DNA of 41,522 bases, taken from NCBI GenBank assembly GCA_017883235.1, contig JADGNY010000053.1, forward strand, positions 1 through 41,522, given 5' to 3'. The notes below the pieces were generated by a model. It was not told the DNA's origin and did no database searches. It saw only the letters and a program-made list of their open reading frames with translations. The translations under genes and the position numbers were made by a program. This document shows, piece after piece, positions 12,300 to 20,990 of this stretch (positions are counted from its first letter, which is position 1; each line of letters begins with the position of its first letter). This stretch comes from Thermoanaerobaculia bacterium. GTDB taxonomy: Bacteria; Acidobacteriota; Thermoanaerobaculia; Gp7-AA8.

Positions 12300-13640
12300 A
12301 TGCCCGCACAGATCGTGTTCATCTCGTTGTACCTCGGGCTGATCTCCGGGCGGCAGCCTGTCGAGCTGCATGCCGGCCCGGAAGTGAAATCAATCCGCAT
12401 ACTCGTCGACGGACGCGAGGCGGCGATGCTGAAAGCTCCCCCCTGGCGGGCCGTCGTCGATCTGGGCAGCGCGTTTGAGCCGCACGGGCTGGTTGCGGTG
12501 GCTTACGACCGCGATGGCGACGAGATCGGCCGCACGTCGCAGACCATCAATCTGTCCCGCCCCTCGGCGGAGCTGACGCTCGGTCTGCAGAGCGATGAGA
12601 AGGGAGTCCCCGTCTCCGTGACACTTCGCTGGGAGCATGTGTTCGCCGCGAAACCGTCGCGCGCAACGGTCAGCATCGATGGACAGAAGTTGCGCGTCGA
12701 TGAGCAGTTTCACGCACGCCTCCCGGCACTCGACGCCGCGCATCCTCACGTGATCGAGGCGGAGATGCGCTTCGACGACGGTGTGACGGCGCGGCGCGAA
12801 CTGGTGATCGCCGGAGGGCAGGCCGGCGACTCGATCAGCACCGAGCTGACGCCGGTGGCGTTCACGGGAAAGGTTCCCGGAAAACAGCAGACGCTCGACG
12901 GTTGCCTGTCGCTCAACGGTAACCCGCTGCAGACCAGAGGCGTCGAGACCCCGGACGCGCAGGTGCTCGTGGTACGCGAGCCGAATGCCGCGGAGACGCT
13001 GGCGGCGCTCGATCCCGGCCATTCCAGCAGGCGTAGCTGGCGCGAAACGGAGGAGCTGAACCATCGGAATGCCCTCGATCCGGGGACGATGATGACCTAC
13101 ACCTGGCCGATCGCCAAACACCTCGAGGCCGCGGGGCATGTGGCCTCGACGGTCTTCCAGACCTCAGCGAGCGTGTCGTCGGTCTACGCCGGGATGCTCG
13201 AGTTTCTGATACTGGACTACGTCGAGGCCAGCGGGCAGGGGGTGGTCGACCCGAACAGCCGCCGGCGCTTCGCCGACGCCGCGGCGGTGGCCGGTCTCAA
13301 TGCCAGCACCGGCGCGCATCGCCGCGCCGTGGTCCTGGTACTGAGCCGGTCGGCGGACCAGAGCACGATCGAGCCGGCGCAGGCACGGCACTATCTCGAG
13401 GCCATCGGTGTGCCGCTGTTCGTCTGGTCGCTGACAGGTCCGCGTCCCGATCTGGCCGTGTCGTGGGGAGAGATCGACGACATCTCCGACCCGAGGCAAT
13501 TCCGGGCGGCGGTGAAGCGGCTGCGCGCGTCACTGGCGTCGCAGCACATCGTTTGGGTGGCCAGCGATCCGCTGAGCGCGTTGCACGTCGAAGCCGATCC
13601 GCGATGCGGGATCACGCCGCTGGCGAAACTCGGACGGTGA
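12300..13640 (+). CDS. Secreted protein related to acidobacterial VWFA-type proteins
   Basis: A 446-residue protein of uncertain function. The first about 17 residues are hydrophobic (MPAQIVFISLYLGLISG), consistent with a short signal or anchor. Residues 20-170 look like beta-rich Ig-type repeats (KSIRILVDGREAAML, RATVSIDGQKLRVDE). The second half, with TSASVSSVYAGMLEFLILDY near 290, RRAVVLVLSRSADQS near 345 and FVWSLTGP near 375, resembles the degenerate von Willebrand A-type domains of the acidobacterial VWFA-related family. The canonical metal-binding DxSxS motif is not evident. A large palindrome begins 1 bp after the stop. Confidence 0.6.
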   Translation: MPAQIVFISLYLGLISGRQPVELHAGPEVKSIRILVDGREAAMLKAPPWRAVVDLGSAFEPHGLVAVAYDRDGDEIGRTSQTINLSRPSAELTLGLQSDEKGVPVSVTLRWEHVFAAKPSRATVSIDGQKLRVDEQFHARLPALDAAHPHVIEAEMRFDDGVTARRELVIAGGQAGDSISTELTPVAFTGKVPGKQQTLDGCLSLNGNPLQTRGVETPDAQVLVVREPNAAETLAALDPGHSSRRSWRETEELNHRNALDPGTMMTYTWPIAKHLEAAGHVASTVFQTSASVSSVYAGMLEFLILDYVEASGQGVVDPNSRRRFADAAAVAGLNASTGAHRRAVVLVLSRSADQSTIEPAQARHYLEAIGVPLFVWSLTGPRPDLAVSWGEIDDISDPRQFRAAVKRLRASLASQHIVWVASDPLSALHVEADPRCGITPLAKLGR

Positions 13641-13641
13641 T

Positions 13642-13808
13642 CTGCGCTACGCGCGTTGTCTGCGCCTTCGGCGCGTTGTCGGTTGTCTGCGCGCTGCGGC
13701 GCGCGTGATCGATACTGAAGGGCTTGGAAGGCCTTTGATTAGTGACCACGCGCCGCAGCGCAGACAACCGACAACGCGGCAAAGCCGCAGACAACGCGCG
13801 TAGCGCAG
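13642..13808. repeat. Large palindrome between convergent genes
   Basis: Arms of about 60 bp start with CTGCGCTACGCGCGTTGTC and end with its complement, ending TAGCGCAG at 13808. They enclose about 40 bp. Each arm contains smaller hairpins and repeats of GTTGTC. It begins 1 bp after the stop of the rightward gene and ends 16 bp before the stop of the leftward one. It may serve as a bidirectional terminator. Confidence 0.85.
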
Positions 13809-13824
13809 TGGGCGGTGAGCATCG

Positions 13825-14382
13825 TCATGCGATCGGCTGCGTGCGAAGCGGCGACTCGAGCTGGACGAGACCGTCGAGCAGGTGCTCGTCGACGCCCGGA
13901 TCGATGGCGCGGACCAGCGTCAGGACGCGCCCGACGTGCTGGATCACCACCAGCAGCGCTCCGTAGAGCGGCTCGGCCTTCGAGCGTTCGCCGGTCTGAA
14001 ACGGAAAGCGGCGGCCGATGAGGTGCGGATCGAGCGAGTTGAGGCTGCCGACCGCCTGATTCACCGCCCAGACGAGGCGGTCGCCGAGCTCGTGCGGTGG
14101 ATGGATGTTGCGGGAGTGGCGCGCCGTGTCGGAGAGACGGTCGATGGCGCGGCAGAGCGCGCGAAGCTCATTCTCCAGCGGGCCGCGCCGTGCGTCGTCG
14201 GAGGAGAGATTGGCGTAAGGGCCGTAGAGGAGCTCGATCCGCCGCCGCAGATCGTGATCCACTTTCCACGACATCCATTCCGCGGAGGGGACGTGCCGCA
14301 TCGGTTCGTTGCGGCCCCATGTTTCGAGCAGTGACCGCCCAGCGGCGGCCTCTTCGGCGTCAGTTGCGAGCATGTCATTCAT
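13825..14382 (-). CDS. Conserved hypothetical protein
   Basis: A 185-residue, mostly helical soluble protein that I do not recognise. It is charged at the N-terminus (DAEEAAAGRSLLETWGRN) and contains WKVDHDLRRRIELLYGPYA near 40, HPPHELGDRLVWAVNQAVG near 94, and a C-terminal hydrophobic helix LYGALLVVIQHVGRVL near 140. No signal peptide or catalytic motif is evident. It is transcribed divergently from accA with only 19 bp between starts, so their promoters must overlap. Codon use matches the neighbours. Confidence 0.65.
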   Translation of the reverse strand: MNDMLATDAEEAAAGRSLLETWGRNEPMRHVPSAEWMSWKVDHDLRRRIELLYGPYANLSSDDARRGPLENELRALCRAIDRLSDTARHSRNIHPPHELGDRLVWAVNQAVGSLNSLDPHLIGRRFPFQTGERSKAEPLYGALLVVIQHVGRVLTLVRAIDPGVDEHLLDGLVQLESPLRTQPIA

Positions 14383-14401
14383 CTGTTAGGGTCGCGCACC
14401 T

Positions 14402-15343
14402 ATGAGTCCTGACCCGACGCAGTTCGAGGAGCCCCTTCTGCAGCTCCGGCGGCGGATCGAGGAGACCGCCGCGGCTGAAGGAGATTCCGATCAGCTGGCG
14501 GCGTTGCAGGCCGAGCTTACCAAAGTCGCCGACGAAATCTACGCCAACCTCACCCCCTGGCAGAAAACGCTCGTGGCCCGGCATCCGCAGCGACCCTACA
14601 CGCTCGACTTCATCGGCCATCTTTTCGAGGAGTGGACGGAGATCCGCGGCGACCGTAAGTTCGCTGACGATCCGGCCATCGTTGCCGGTTTTGCACGCTT
14701 CCGCGGTACGCCGTGCGCGATCATCGGCCACCAGAAGGGGCGGAACACCAAAGAGAAGATCTACCGCAACTTCGGCCAGCCGCGGCCCGAGGGTTTCCGC
14801 AAGGCGCTACGGGTGATGAAGCTGGCGGAAAAGTTCAACCTCCCGATCTTCACCTTTGTCGACACCCCGGGCGCCTATCCCGGCCTGGGGGCGGAGGAGC
14901 GCGGCCAGGCCGAAGCGATCGCCGTCAATCTGCGGGAGATGGCCATGCTCACGGTGCCGGTGATCGTCATCGTCATCGGCGAAGGCGGCAGCGGCGGGGC
15001 GCTGGCGCTGGGAGTCGGCGACCGCGTCTTCATGCTCGAGCATTCCGTTTACTCGGTGATCTCGCCCGAGGGATGCGCGGCCATCCTTTGGAAAAACCCC
15101 TCGGCGGCCGCCGAGGCGGCAGCGGCAATGCGCATCACGGCATCCGATCTGAAACGGCTGGCCATCATCGACGAGATCGTTCCCGAGCCGAACGGCGGCG
15201 CCCACGCCGACCCCGGCAAGGCGGCCACACTGCTCGCGCCGTACCTCGAGAAGGCGCTGAAAGAGCTGCAGAAACTCAAGCCGGCCGCCCTTCCGGAGGA
15301 GAGGTACAAGAAGTTCCGGAAGATGGGGGTCGTGGAGAAGTAG
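14402..15343 (+). CDS. accA: Acetyl-CoA carboxylase carboxyltransferase subunit alpha
   Basis: Alpha subunit of the carboxyltransferase that moves the carboxyl group from biotin to acetyl-CoA, making malonyl-CoA for fatty acid synthesis; works as an alpha2-beta2 complex with AccD. 313 residues, typical. It has an N-terminal coiled segment (EEPLLQLRRRIEE), then RHPQRPYTLDFI near 60, GRNTKEKIYRNFG near 112, DTPGAYPGLGAEERGQ near 153, and the oxyanion-hole glycines GEGGSGGALALG near 193. A weak promoter (TTGCGA, 17 bp, TAGGGT) lies just before the ATG and overlaps the divergent gene. An STR-type hairpin starts directly after the stop codon. Confidence 0.96.
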   Translation: MSPDPTQFEEPLLQLRRRIEETAAAEGDSDQLAALQAELTKVADEIYANLTPWQKTLVARHPQRPYTLDFIGHLFEEWTEIRGDRKFADDPAIVAGFARFRGTPCAIIGHQKGRNTKEKIYRNFGQPRPEGFRKALRVMKLAEKFNLPIFTFVDTPGAYPGLGAEERGQAEAIAVNLREMAMLTVPVIVIVIGEGGSGGALALGVGDRVFMLEHSVYSVISPEGCAAILWKNPSAAAEAAAAMRITASDLKRLAIIDEIVPEPNGGAHADPGKAATLLAPYLEKALKELQKLKPAALPEERYKKFRKMGVVEK

Positions 15344-15420
15344 CAGAAACCAGAAACCAGAAACTAGAAACCAGAAATGGCGGCGGAGCGCAGCATTCTG
15401 GTTTCTGGTTTCTGGTTTTT
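15344..15420. repeat. Hairpin with heptamer tandem-repeat arms (STR hairpin 1)
   Basis: Five 7-bp units of CAGAAAC type run from 15344. Complementary GTTTCTG units run to about 15420, and the loop is GC-rich (GGCGGCGGAGCGCAG). It starts at the base after the accA stop codon and ends in a T-rich run, so it may terminate accA. The opposite strand also gives a hairpin toward the convergent hydrolase gene. Its architecture matches the elements at 30780, 31927 and 32737, although the sequences differ. Confidence 0.85.
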
Positions 15421-15450
15421 CTCTGTGCCTCTGTGGTTAAAGCCTTTTCT

Positions 15451-17433
15451 TCACCGAGGTGGTGGCGATGGTTCCGTAGGTGAGACGACCAGCGGCAATT
15501 CGATGAAGCTCGCCTGCTCGGGCGTGTGGTAGATCCGCTGCGTCGCCTTTCGGTAGTCGCCGGGCTTGGCCCAGAAGATGTTGGGGACGAAGGTCTGAGG
15601 ATTTCTGTCGTACAGCGGGAACCAGCTCGACTGGATCTGGACCATGAGCCGGTGTCCCGGTTGGAAGACATGGTTGGCGGTAGGGAGAGCCCAGCGGTAA
15701 AGAAGGGGCGTGTCGGACGAGATCGCCTGGGGCGTTTCCAGACTCTGACGATAGCGGCCGCGGAAGATGTCGGCCGAAATCATCAATTGATAGCCGCCCA
15801 TCTCCGGCTGACCGGCCACCTCGTCCGGGTAGACGTCGATGAGCTTCACCACCCAATCCGAGTCGCTGCCGCTCGTCGAGGCGACGAGATTCGCGATCGG
15901 CTGACCGCTGATCTTCACCGGCGCGGTCAGAACGTCCGAGACGAACACCAGCACGTCCGGTCGGCCTGACGCCTCGCGCTGGTCGTCGACGAGCCAGCGC
16001 GCCCAGCCCGCGCCCTCTTCGACGATGGGACGCGCGCGAAACGGCACGGGCTTGGCGGGATCGGAAACGTATTCGTCGTACGCAGCGGCGCTGGGCTTGG
16101 GTGCGTTAAATCCGAGCGCGAGACCGGCGCCGAGGTAGAGCGGCGTAGCCTTGACCGTACAGCCGGTGGCGCAGCCGGCCGGCCATGAGGGGAGACGTCG
16201 CCAGGTGTTCGTGCCGGTCTCGAACGCCGTGACCGGCGCGACGTCGGCTTTCGGTGCATCGTCCTTGAGGTAGTGATCCAGGAATGGGCGAAGGATCTCG
16301 CGCCGGAAGGTGAGCGCGGTATCGCTTCCGAAGTGCAACGGGCCGAGCGTGCTCCCTTCGCGGATCTCCTGACCGTGATGCCACGGTCCCATGACCAGGA
16401 ACACCTTGTCATTGTCCCGGTCCTTCGGTTTGATGGCCCTGTAGACGGCCATGGCGCCGTAGATGTCCTCCTGATCCCAGAGGCTGTGGACGAGCATCAC
16501 CGGCACGCTCAGCGGCTGCGCGGCGAGCACGCGATCGACGGCCTGGTCCCGCCAGAAAGCGTCATACGACGGATGATCGAGCAGCTTTCTCCAGAAACCG
16601 ACCTGCTCGAGGCCGCGGCGGCGTCCCAGCTCGCCGGCCGATCCGGCATGCATGAACATGTCGTAGTCGTCGAATTGGCTGGTGAACCATTTGGCGTCCC
16701 CTTTTCGCGTCCCCTCCTGTTCGTAGATGTAGGACATGCCCTGCTCGCGGAAGGCGCCGTTGTGGAACCAGTCGTCACCCATCCAGCCGTCGACCATCGG
16801 GTTCATCGGCACGGATACTTTCAGCGCGGGATGCGGATTGACGAGCGCCATCAGCGGCAGGAATCCGTCGTAGGAGATGCCGAGGATCCCCACCTTGCCG
16901 TTGCTCTCCGGGACGTTCTTCACCAGCCAGTCGATGGTGTCGTAGGTGTCCGTGGCGTGATCGACCGGAGTCGGATTCTGCGGCCCATGCAGCGGCCGGT
17001 TCATCACGTAATCCCCCTCGGAACCGTGCTTGCCGCGCACATCCTGGATCACGCGAATGTAGCCGCCCTCGACGATGACGTCGGTGGCGTTGTCGTAGCC
17101 GAAGAGGTTCGGCCCGAGGTGCGCGCTGTGGGCGTGGCTGGTGAGCTCGTCGGCGTCGTACGGTGTTCGGGTCAGGAGGATGGGGGCGCGTTTGGCGCCG
17201 CGCGGAACGAGGATGACCGTGTGCAGCTTGACCCCGTCGCGCATCGGGATCATGACTTCACGCCGGACATGATCGAAGCTGTCGTTGGAAGGGACGAGCT
17301 TGTCGGGCGTCTCGCTCGGGAGGGCGGGATACTTGGCCGCCGGCGTCGTCTGCGCGATCACGCCGGGTACTGCAACGAGGATCAGGAGGATCGAGAGCGA
17401 GAGCTGCAGTCGAATGCGGGCGGTCAGCCTCAT
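15451..17433 (-). CDS. Secreted CocE/NonD-family hydrolase (alpha-amino acid ester hydrolase/acylase type)
   Basis: A 660-residue alpha/beta hydrolase of the peptidase S15 / CocE family, which includes cocaine esterase, alpha-amino acid ester hydrolases and glutaryl-7-ACA acylases. A signal peptide (LQLSLSILLILVAVPGVIAQ, residues 9-28) indicates export. The nucleophile is Ser187 in GILGISYDG. A likely catalytic Asp lies in VHSLWDQED, near 320, and the His in MGPWHHGQE, near 350. The C-terminal jelly-roll domain typical of the family follows, with DVYPDEVAG and RYRQSLE. The true substrate cannot be deduced. It lies 53 bp after the DUF4143 ATPase gene on the same strand. Confidence 0.88.
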   Translation of the reverse strand: MRLTARIRLQLSLSILLILVAVPGVIAQTTPAAKYPALPSETPDKLVPSNDSFDHVRREVMIPMRDGVKLHTVILVPRGAKRAPILLTRTPYDADELTSHAHSAHLGPNLFGYDNATDVIVEGGYIRVIQDVRGKHGSEGDYVMNRPLHGPQNPTPVDHATDTYDTIDWLVKNVPESNGKVGILGISYDGFLPLMALVNPHPALKVSVPMNPMVDGWMGDDWFHNGAFREQGMSYIYEQEGTRKGDAKWFTSQFDDYDMFMHAGSAGELGRRRGLEQVGFWRKLLDHPSYDAFWRDQAVDRVLAAQPLSVPVMLVHSLWDQEDIYGAMAVYRAIKPKDRDNDKVFLVMGPWHHGQEIREGSTLGPLHFGSDTALTFRREILRPFLDHYLKDDAPKADVAPVTAFETGTNTWRRLPSWPAGCATGCTVKATPLYLGAGLALGFNAPKPSAAAYDEYVSDPAKPVPFRARPIVEEGAGWARWLVDDQREASGRPDVLVFVSDVLTAPVKISGQPIANLVASTSGSDSDWVVKLIDVYPDEVAGQPEMGGYQLMISADIFRGRYRQSLETPQAISSDTPLLYRWALPTANHVFQPGHRLMVQIQSSWFPLYDRNPQTFVPNIFWAKPGDYRKATQRIYHTPEQASFIELPLVVSPTEPSPPPR

Positions 17434-17486
17434 ATCAGTTGTGTTCCTTTGCGGCGCATTCTATTCGCGTCGCGCGTATGCCGTGG

Positions 17487-18734
17487 TCATCGTGTCTCCC
17501 ACAACGCTCGAATAGGAACGGCGAAAAAACGGTCGCCGAAGCTTGCGGTGATCTCACCGTCGTAGAGCACTACTCCGGCGACGAAGTGTTTTCCGGCTGC
17601 TTCCCGAAGCTTTTGCATGCCGCGGAAGTCGTTCATCGTCACGGTGGCCGACGCCTTGACCTCCACTCCCACCACTTCGCTCGCACCGCGTTCCAGCACG
17701 ATGTCGACCTCAGCGCGATCCCTGTCGCGAAAGTGGAAGAAGCCGATCTGCTCGTCGCGCCAGCTTGCCTGTCGCCGCAACTCCTGAAAGACGAAGGTCT
17801 CCAGAAGTTGTCCGAGCAACGACCGATCGGCCGTCAGCGACGAAGCATCCGCGCCCAGCAGCGCGCACGCCAGTCCGCTGTCTCCGAGATGCAGTTTGGG
17901 CGTCTTCACGAGGCGGCTGAGCCGGTTGCTATGCCATGGGGGGAGCGTCTCCAGGAGGAAGACGCGCTCGAGCAATGTGACGTAATCGCGAATGGTCTGC
18001 CGGCTGAGTTGGAACGGTGCCGCGAGATCCGCGACGTTCAGTAGCCGCGCGGTCTGTGCGGCTGCGAGTGAGAGCAGCCGTGGCAATGCATCCAACGCGC
18101 TGATGCGTGCGAGATCCCTCACGTCGCGTTGAACAATGGCTTCGAGGTAGTCGCGATACCAGGTTGCGCGACGCCGCTCGGTGGGCCGCGTCAGGGCCGC
18201 GGGATATCCACCCGCGGCGATCCGCTCGGCGAGCTGTCCGCCCAACCGCTCGGTCTGCCGGGTTTTGAATCCGCCTCCGAACAAGACGTCGAGAAACGCT
18301 GGTGGACGCCGCGCAAGCTCGCACTGCGCCAGCGGATGAAGCCGCAGGATCTGCATCCGGCCCGCCAGCGAGTCCGCCAGCTTCGGCAGGAGGAGCACAT
18401 TGGCCGAGCCAGTCAAGATGAAACGGCCAGCCAGGCGCTTGCGGTCGACGGCCGTTTTCAAGGCACCGAAAAGCGCCGGCACGTGCTGCACCTCATCGAG
18501 GATCGTGTGCTCCGGGAGATCGGCTACGAAGCCCGCCGGGTCGGCCAGTGCGGCGGCGCGCGCCACATCATCGTCGAAGGTAATGTAGGCGTAGCCCATC
18601 CGGTCGCCCACCGCGCGCGCGAGTGTAGTCTTGCCACACTGTCGCGGGCCGTGGATCAGCACAACCGGCGAATCCTCGAGCGCCTCAGTCAGGCGCCGTT
18701 CGGCGTAGCGCGGATAGAGGCCGGTTTCCGTCAT
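17487..18734 (-). CDS. AAA-type ATPase with DUF4143 domain
   Basis: A 415-residue protein of the widespread AAA_14/DUF4143 family. Walker A is GPRQCGKTT (29-37), Walker B is HTILDEVQHVP (76-86), and sensor-like LTGSANVLL lies near 113. The C-terminal DUF4143 region includes RDVRDLARI near 205, LHLGDSGLACALLG near 290, LLETFVFQELRRQ near 315 and a nuclease-like FRDRDRAEVDIVLE with VGVEVKAS near 345-365. The E/D...ExK pattern resembles PD-(D/E)xK folds. The function of the family is unsettled. ATG 18734 is chosen because upstream sequence consists of 23-bp direct repeats. No partner gene is evident. Confidence 0.85.
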   Translation of the reverse strand: MTETGLYPRYAERRLTEALEDSPVVLIHGPRQCGKTTLARAVGDRMGYAYITFDDDVARAAALADPAGFVADLPEHTILDEVQHVPALFGALKTAVDRKRLAGRFILTGSANVLLLPKLADSLAGRMQILRLHPLAQCELARRPPAFLDVLFGGGFKTRQTERLGGQLAERIAAGGYPAALTRPTERRRATWYRDYLEAIVQRDVRDLARISALDALPRLLSLAAAQTARLLNVADLAAPFQLSRQTIRDYVTLLERVFLLETLPPWHSNRLSRLVKTPKLHLGDSGLACALLGADASSLTADRSLLGQLLETFVFQELRRQASWRDEQIGFFHFRDRDRAEVDIVLERGASEVVGVEVKASATVTMNDFRGMQKLREAAGKHFVAGVVLYDGEITASFGDRFFAVPIRALWETR

Positions 18735-18735
18735 C

Positions 18736-18804
18736 GGCTGATCGTAACCTTTGGGTTCGGCTGATCGCAAGGTTAGGGTTCGGCTGATCGTAAGGTTCGG
18801 CGCC
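18736..18804 (-). repeat. Three 23-bp direct repeats at the DUF4143 gene start
   Basis: GGCTGATCGTAA-type units start at 18736, 18759 and 18782 and lie immediately upstream of the ATPase start codon. Spacing of 23 bp and promoter location suggest operator sites, but they could equally be a minor tandem duplication. Confidence 0.55.
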
Positions 18805-18886
18805 GTCGATTGCGTGCGAGGCCGAGGCTTGTCGCGGCAAGACCCGCGTTGAGAAAAGGCCTGCCCCGAACCTCTCCCGGGTAGCG

Positions 18887-19360
18887 TTACGGCTTCGACG
18901 CGCGGCGCTTTTCGGCAGCTTCCAGCCAGCCACGCCGGAGCGCTTCTGCCGGAATGCTCGACGTGCAAGGCTTGATGTCGAGAATCGGTGTTCCATCGAG
19001 CATGTCCACTCCATGAACGTGCAGCGACGTCCCTTCGCGTCTTAGAAGCTCGACGACGGTGAGAGCAATCGGATTCGGACGGAACGGAGAGCGCGACGCG
19101 AAAACGCCATGCGGAACCTCCTCGCCACGCGGTGAGGCAAGGAGGTCGAAGCCTTGCGAGCGATCGAACACCCAGAGGACGAAGAGATGGGAAAAGCCCT
19201 CGATATCGGTCAGGCCAACCTCGAGCTCGGGAAGGATCTCCAGCGTGCCGTTCGCTTCATGCTTCGTACCCGGTCCCTTCGGAATCTGGGCCGTCTCTCT
19301 GAAGGGAGTTCTTGCCACTCCGATGGCCCGTGGCATGAAGAGCGGCTGTGGTGTCGTCAT
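18887..19360 (-). CDS. trmO: tRNA (t6A37)-methyltransferase TrmO family protein
   Basis: A 157-residue beta-barrel protein of the TsaA/TrmO (UPF0066) family, which uses S-adenosylmethionine to methylate t6A at position 37 of tRNA-Thr. Signature segments are GVARTPFRE near 13, EGFSHLFVLWVFDRS near 55, the hallmark GVFASRSPFRPNPIALT near 85-101, and DMLDGTPILDIKP near 118. The E. coli enzyme has an extra C-terminal domain that this short form lacks, as in many bacteria. ATG 19360 starts just before the conserved IGVARTPF. Divergent from the ychF-type gene. Confidence 0.88.
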   Translation of the reverse strand: MTTPQPLFMPRAIGVARTPFRETAQIPKGPGTKHEANGTLEILPELEVGLTDIEGFSHLFVLWVFDRSQGFDLLASPRGEEVPHGVFASRSPFRPNPIALTVVELLRREGTSLHVHGVDMLDGTPILDIKPCTSSIPAEALRRGWLEAAEKRRASKP

Positions 19361-19484
19361 CGCGATTTCCACTGTACCAGTGAGGCGGTAACGTACGAAG
19401 CCAATCAGGTTTGTCGCGGCGCAACCCGCATTGAGGGATACTGCACGCGCGGCAACGGCCGGCACGTTCGCAGGAGAGGATCTC

Positions 19485-20570
19485 ATGCAGCTCGGCATCG
19501 TCGGACTCCCTTTTTCAGGAAAGACCACCCTCTTTCAGACCGTCACGAAGACGCATCTCGATCCCGCGGCGAGCGGGAAAACGGATGCCCACCTCGGAAT
19601 CGCCAAGGTTCCCGACGAGCGTCTGGATCGATGTTCGGCTCTCTTCCATCCGAAGAGCACCGTCAACGCCACGATCGAGTTCGTCGATGTGGCCGGACTG
19701 AAGAAAGGGGCCAGTGGCACGACGCAGTTCACCACCAGCTTCCTGTCGGCGGTGAAGACCAACGACGCCCTGATCCAGGTGGTTCGCCTCTTCGCCAACG
19801 ATGCCGTGCCGCACCCGGACGGCAGCATCGATCCGCTGCGTGACGTGGCCACCTTCGAGACCGAGTTCATCCTCGGTGACATGACCGTGCTGGAAGCGCG
19901 CATCGAGAAGATCCACAAGCAGATCGGGCGGCCGAATGACGAGCCGCTGAAGAAGGAGCTGCCGGTGCTGGAGAAGTGCCTGGCCCTCCTCCAGGCGGAG
20001 AAGCCGCTGCGGAACGAGGCGCTCTCGCCCGAAGAGCTGCAGATTCTCAAGACCTACCAGCTCCTCTCGATCAAGCCGATGCTGATCGCCCTTTCCCTCG
20101 ACGAGTCGCAGCAGCCGGTCATGGAGGAGGAGGTCGGCCGCATCGCCGCGGCGAAGGCGGGGCTGGGCACGCGGGTGGCCGCCTTCTTCGGCAAGATCGA
20201 CATGGAGATGTCCGAGCTGTCCGGGGACGACGCCCGGGTCTTCATGGCCGAATACGGGATACTGGAGTCGGCGCTCGATACGCTGATCCGCGAGGCCTAT
20301 GCGCTGCTGGGGCTGCAGTCGTTCCTGACGGTGGGGGAGGATGAATGCCGCGCCTGGACCATCCGCGCCGGCATGACCGCGCAGGAGGCCGCCGGCGTCA
20401 TCCACACCGACTTCATCAAGAACTTCATCCGCGCCGAGGTCGTTCACTACGACGACTTCATCGCCGCGGGAGGATCGTTTGCAAAGGCAAAGGAAGCCGG
20501 CCACTGGCGACTGGAGGGGAAGGGGTACATCGTGAAGGATGGGGACATCCTCAACATCCGGCACAGCTAG
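19485..20570 (+). CDS. ychF: YchF/Obg-type ATP/GTP-binding protein
   Basis: A 361-residue P-loop NTPase of the YchF branch of Obg proteins, associated with ribosomes and stress responses in other bacteria. Walker A is GLPFSGKTT (7-15), differing from the usual GLPNVGKST. Switch II is VDVAGLKKGASG near 67. A helical region around 130-200 and the C-terminal TGS-like DUF933 domain follow, the latter with FLTVGEDECRAWTI near 280 and AGHWRLEGKGYIVKDGDIL near 335. The canonical NKxD base-specificity motif is not seen, as in YchF proteins that prefer ATP. A good Shine-Dalgarno sequence (AGGAGAGGA) precedes ATG 19485. A decayed copy of its last 26 codons lies at 20850. Confidence 0.9.
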   Translation: MQLGIVGLPFSGKTTLFQTVTKTHLDPAASGKTDAHLGIAKVPDERLDRCSALFHPKSTVNATIEFVDVAGLKKGASGTTQFTTSFLSAVKTNDALIQVVRLFANDAVPHPDGSIDPLRDVATFETEFILGDMTVLEARIEKIHKQIGRPNDEPLKKELPVLEKCLALLQAEKPLRNEALSPEELQILKTYQLLSIKPMLIALSLDESQQPVMEEEVGRIAAAKAGLGTRVAAFFGKIDMEMSELSGDDARVFMAEYGILESALDTLIREAYALLGLQSFLTVGEDECRAWTIRAGMTAQEAAGVIHTDFIKNFIRAEVVHYDDFIAAGGSFAKAKEAGHWRLEGKGYIVKDGDILNIRHS

Positions 20571-20849
20571 CGCTAACCGCCACGGCCAACATGGGCGACT
20601 CAGGCTTCATCGGCGACAAGAATCGTACGGTCACGGGCTGGTTCCGATGGCCTCGACTGCCTCGTGTCGCAAAGGGGCTCGATTTGCGTTGGAAGCCAAC
20701 ACCGCGGCACGAGCTGCATGAACGATAAGTCCTCCCTCGCGCGAACATCCTGATGCACGCGCATGGAGAAAATCACCTTCCGAGGACCTCTCAGATAGCA
20801 GATGTACGGTTTGGTTCATGTTGTGAATCCCCTCCGCTGGTGGCCGGGC

Positions 20850-20926
20850 CCGCCGTTCGCCAAGGCAAAAGAAGCGGGACACTGGCGCCTTGAGGGGAAG
20901 GGACATCCTGAATATCCTGCACAGCG
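20850..20926 (+). pseudogene. Decayed duplicate of the ychF 3' end
   Basis: Reads PFAKAKEAGHWRLEGKG and then, after losing about 18 bp, resumes at GACATCCTGAATATCCTGCA. This matches the end of the intact ychF gene about 360 bp upstream. Silent differences indicate it is old or came from a divergent homologue. It lacks any start or domain. The rest of 20571-20990 shows no gene I can support. Confidence 0.75.
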
Positions 20927-20990
20927 GAAAGGGCCTTGATCTATGCGATCATCTGCCATCCTTGTAACCCCCGAAAGGCCGAAAATCACC

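Noticed and set aside
16273-17565. Rightward 430-codon frame opposite the CocE hydrolase
   Set aside because: The leftward frame has a signal peptide and full catalytic motifs; the rightward translation is a charged shadow.
18736-18968. Extension of the DUF4143 ATPase to an upstream start at 18968
   Set aside because: The extra 78 residues translate 23-bp direct repeats and the start region of trmO; MTETGLYPRY at 18734 matches the normal family start.
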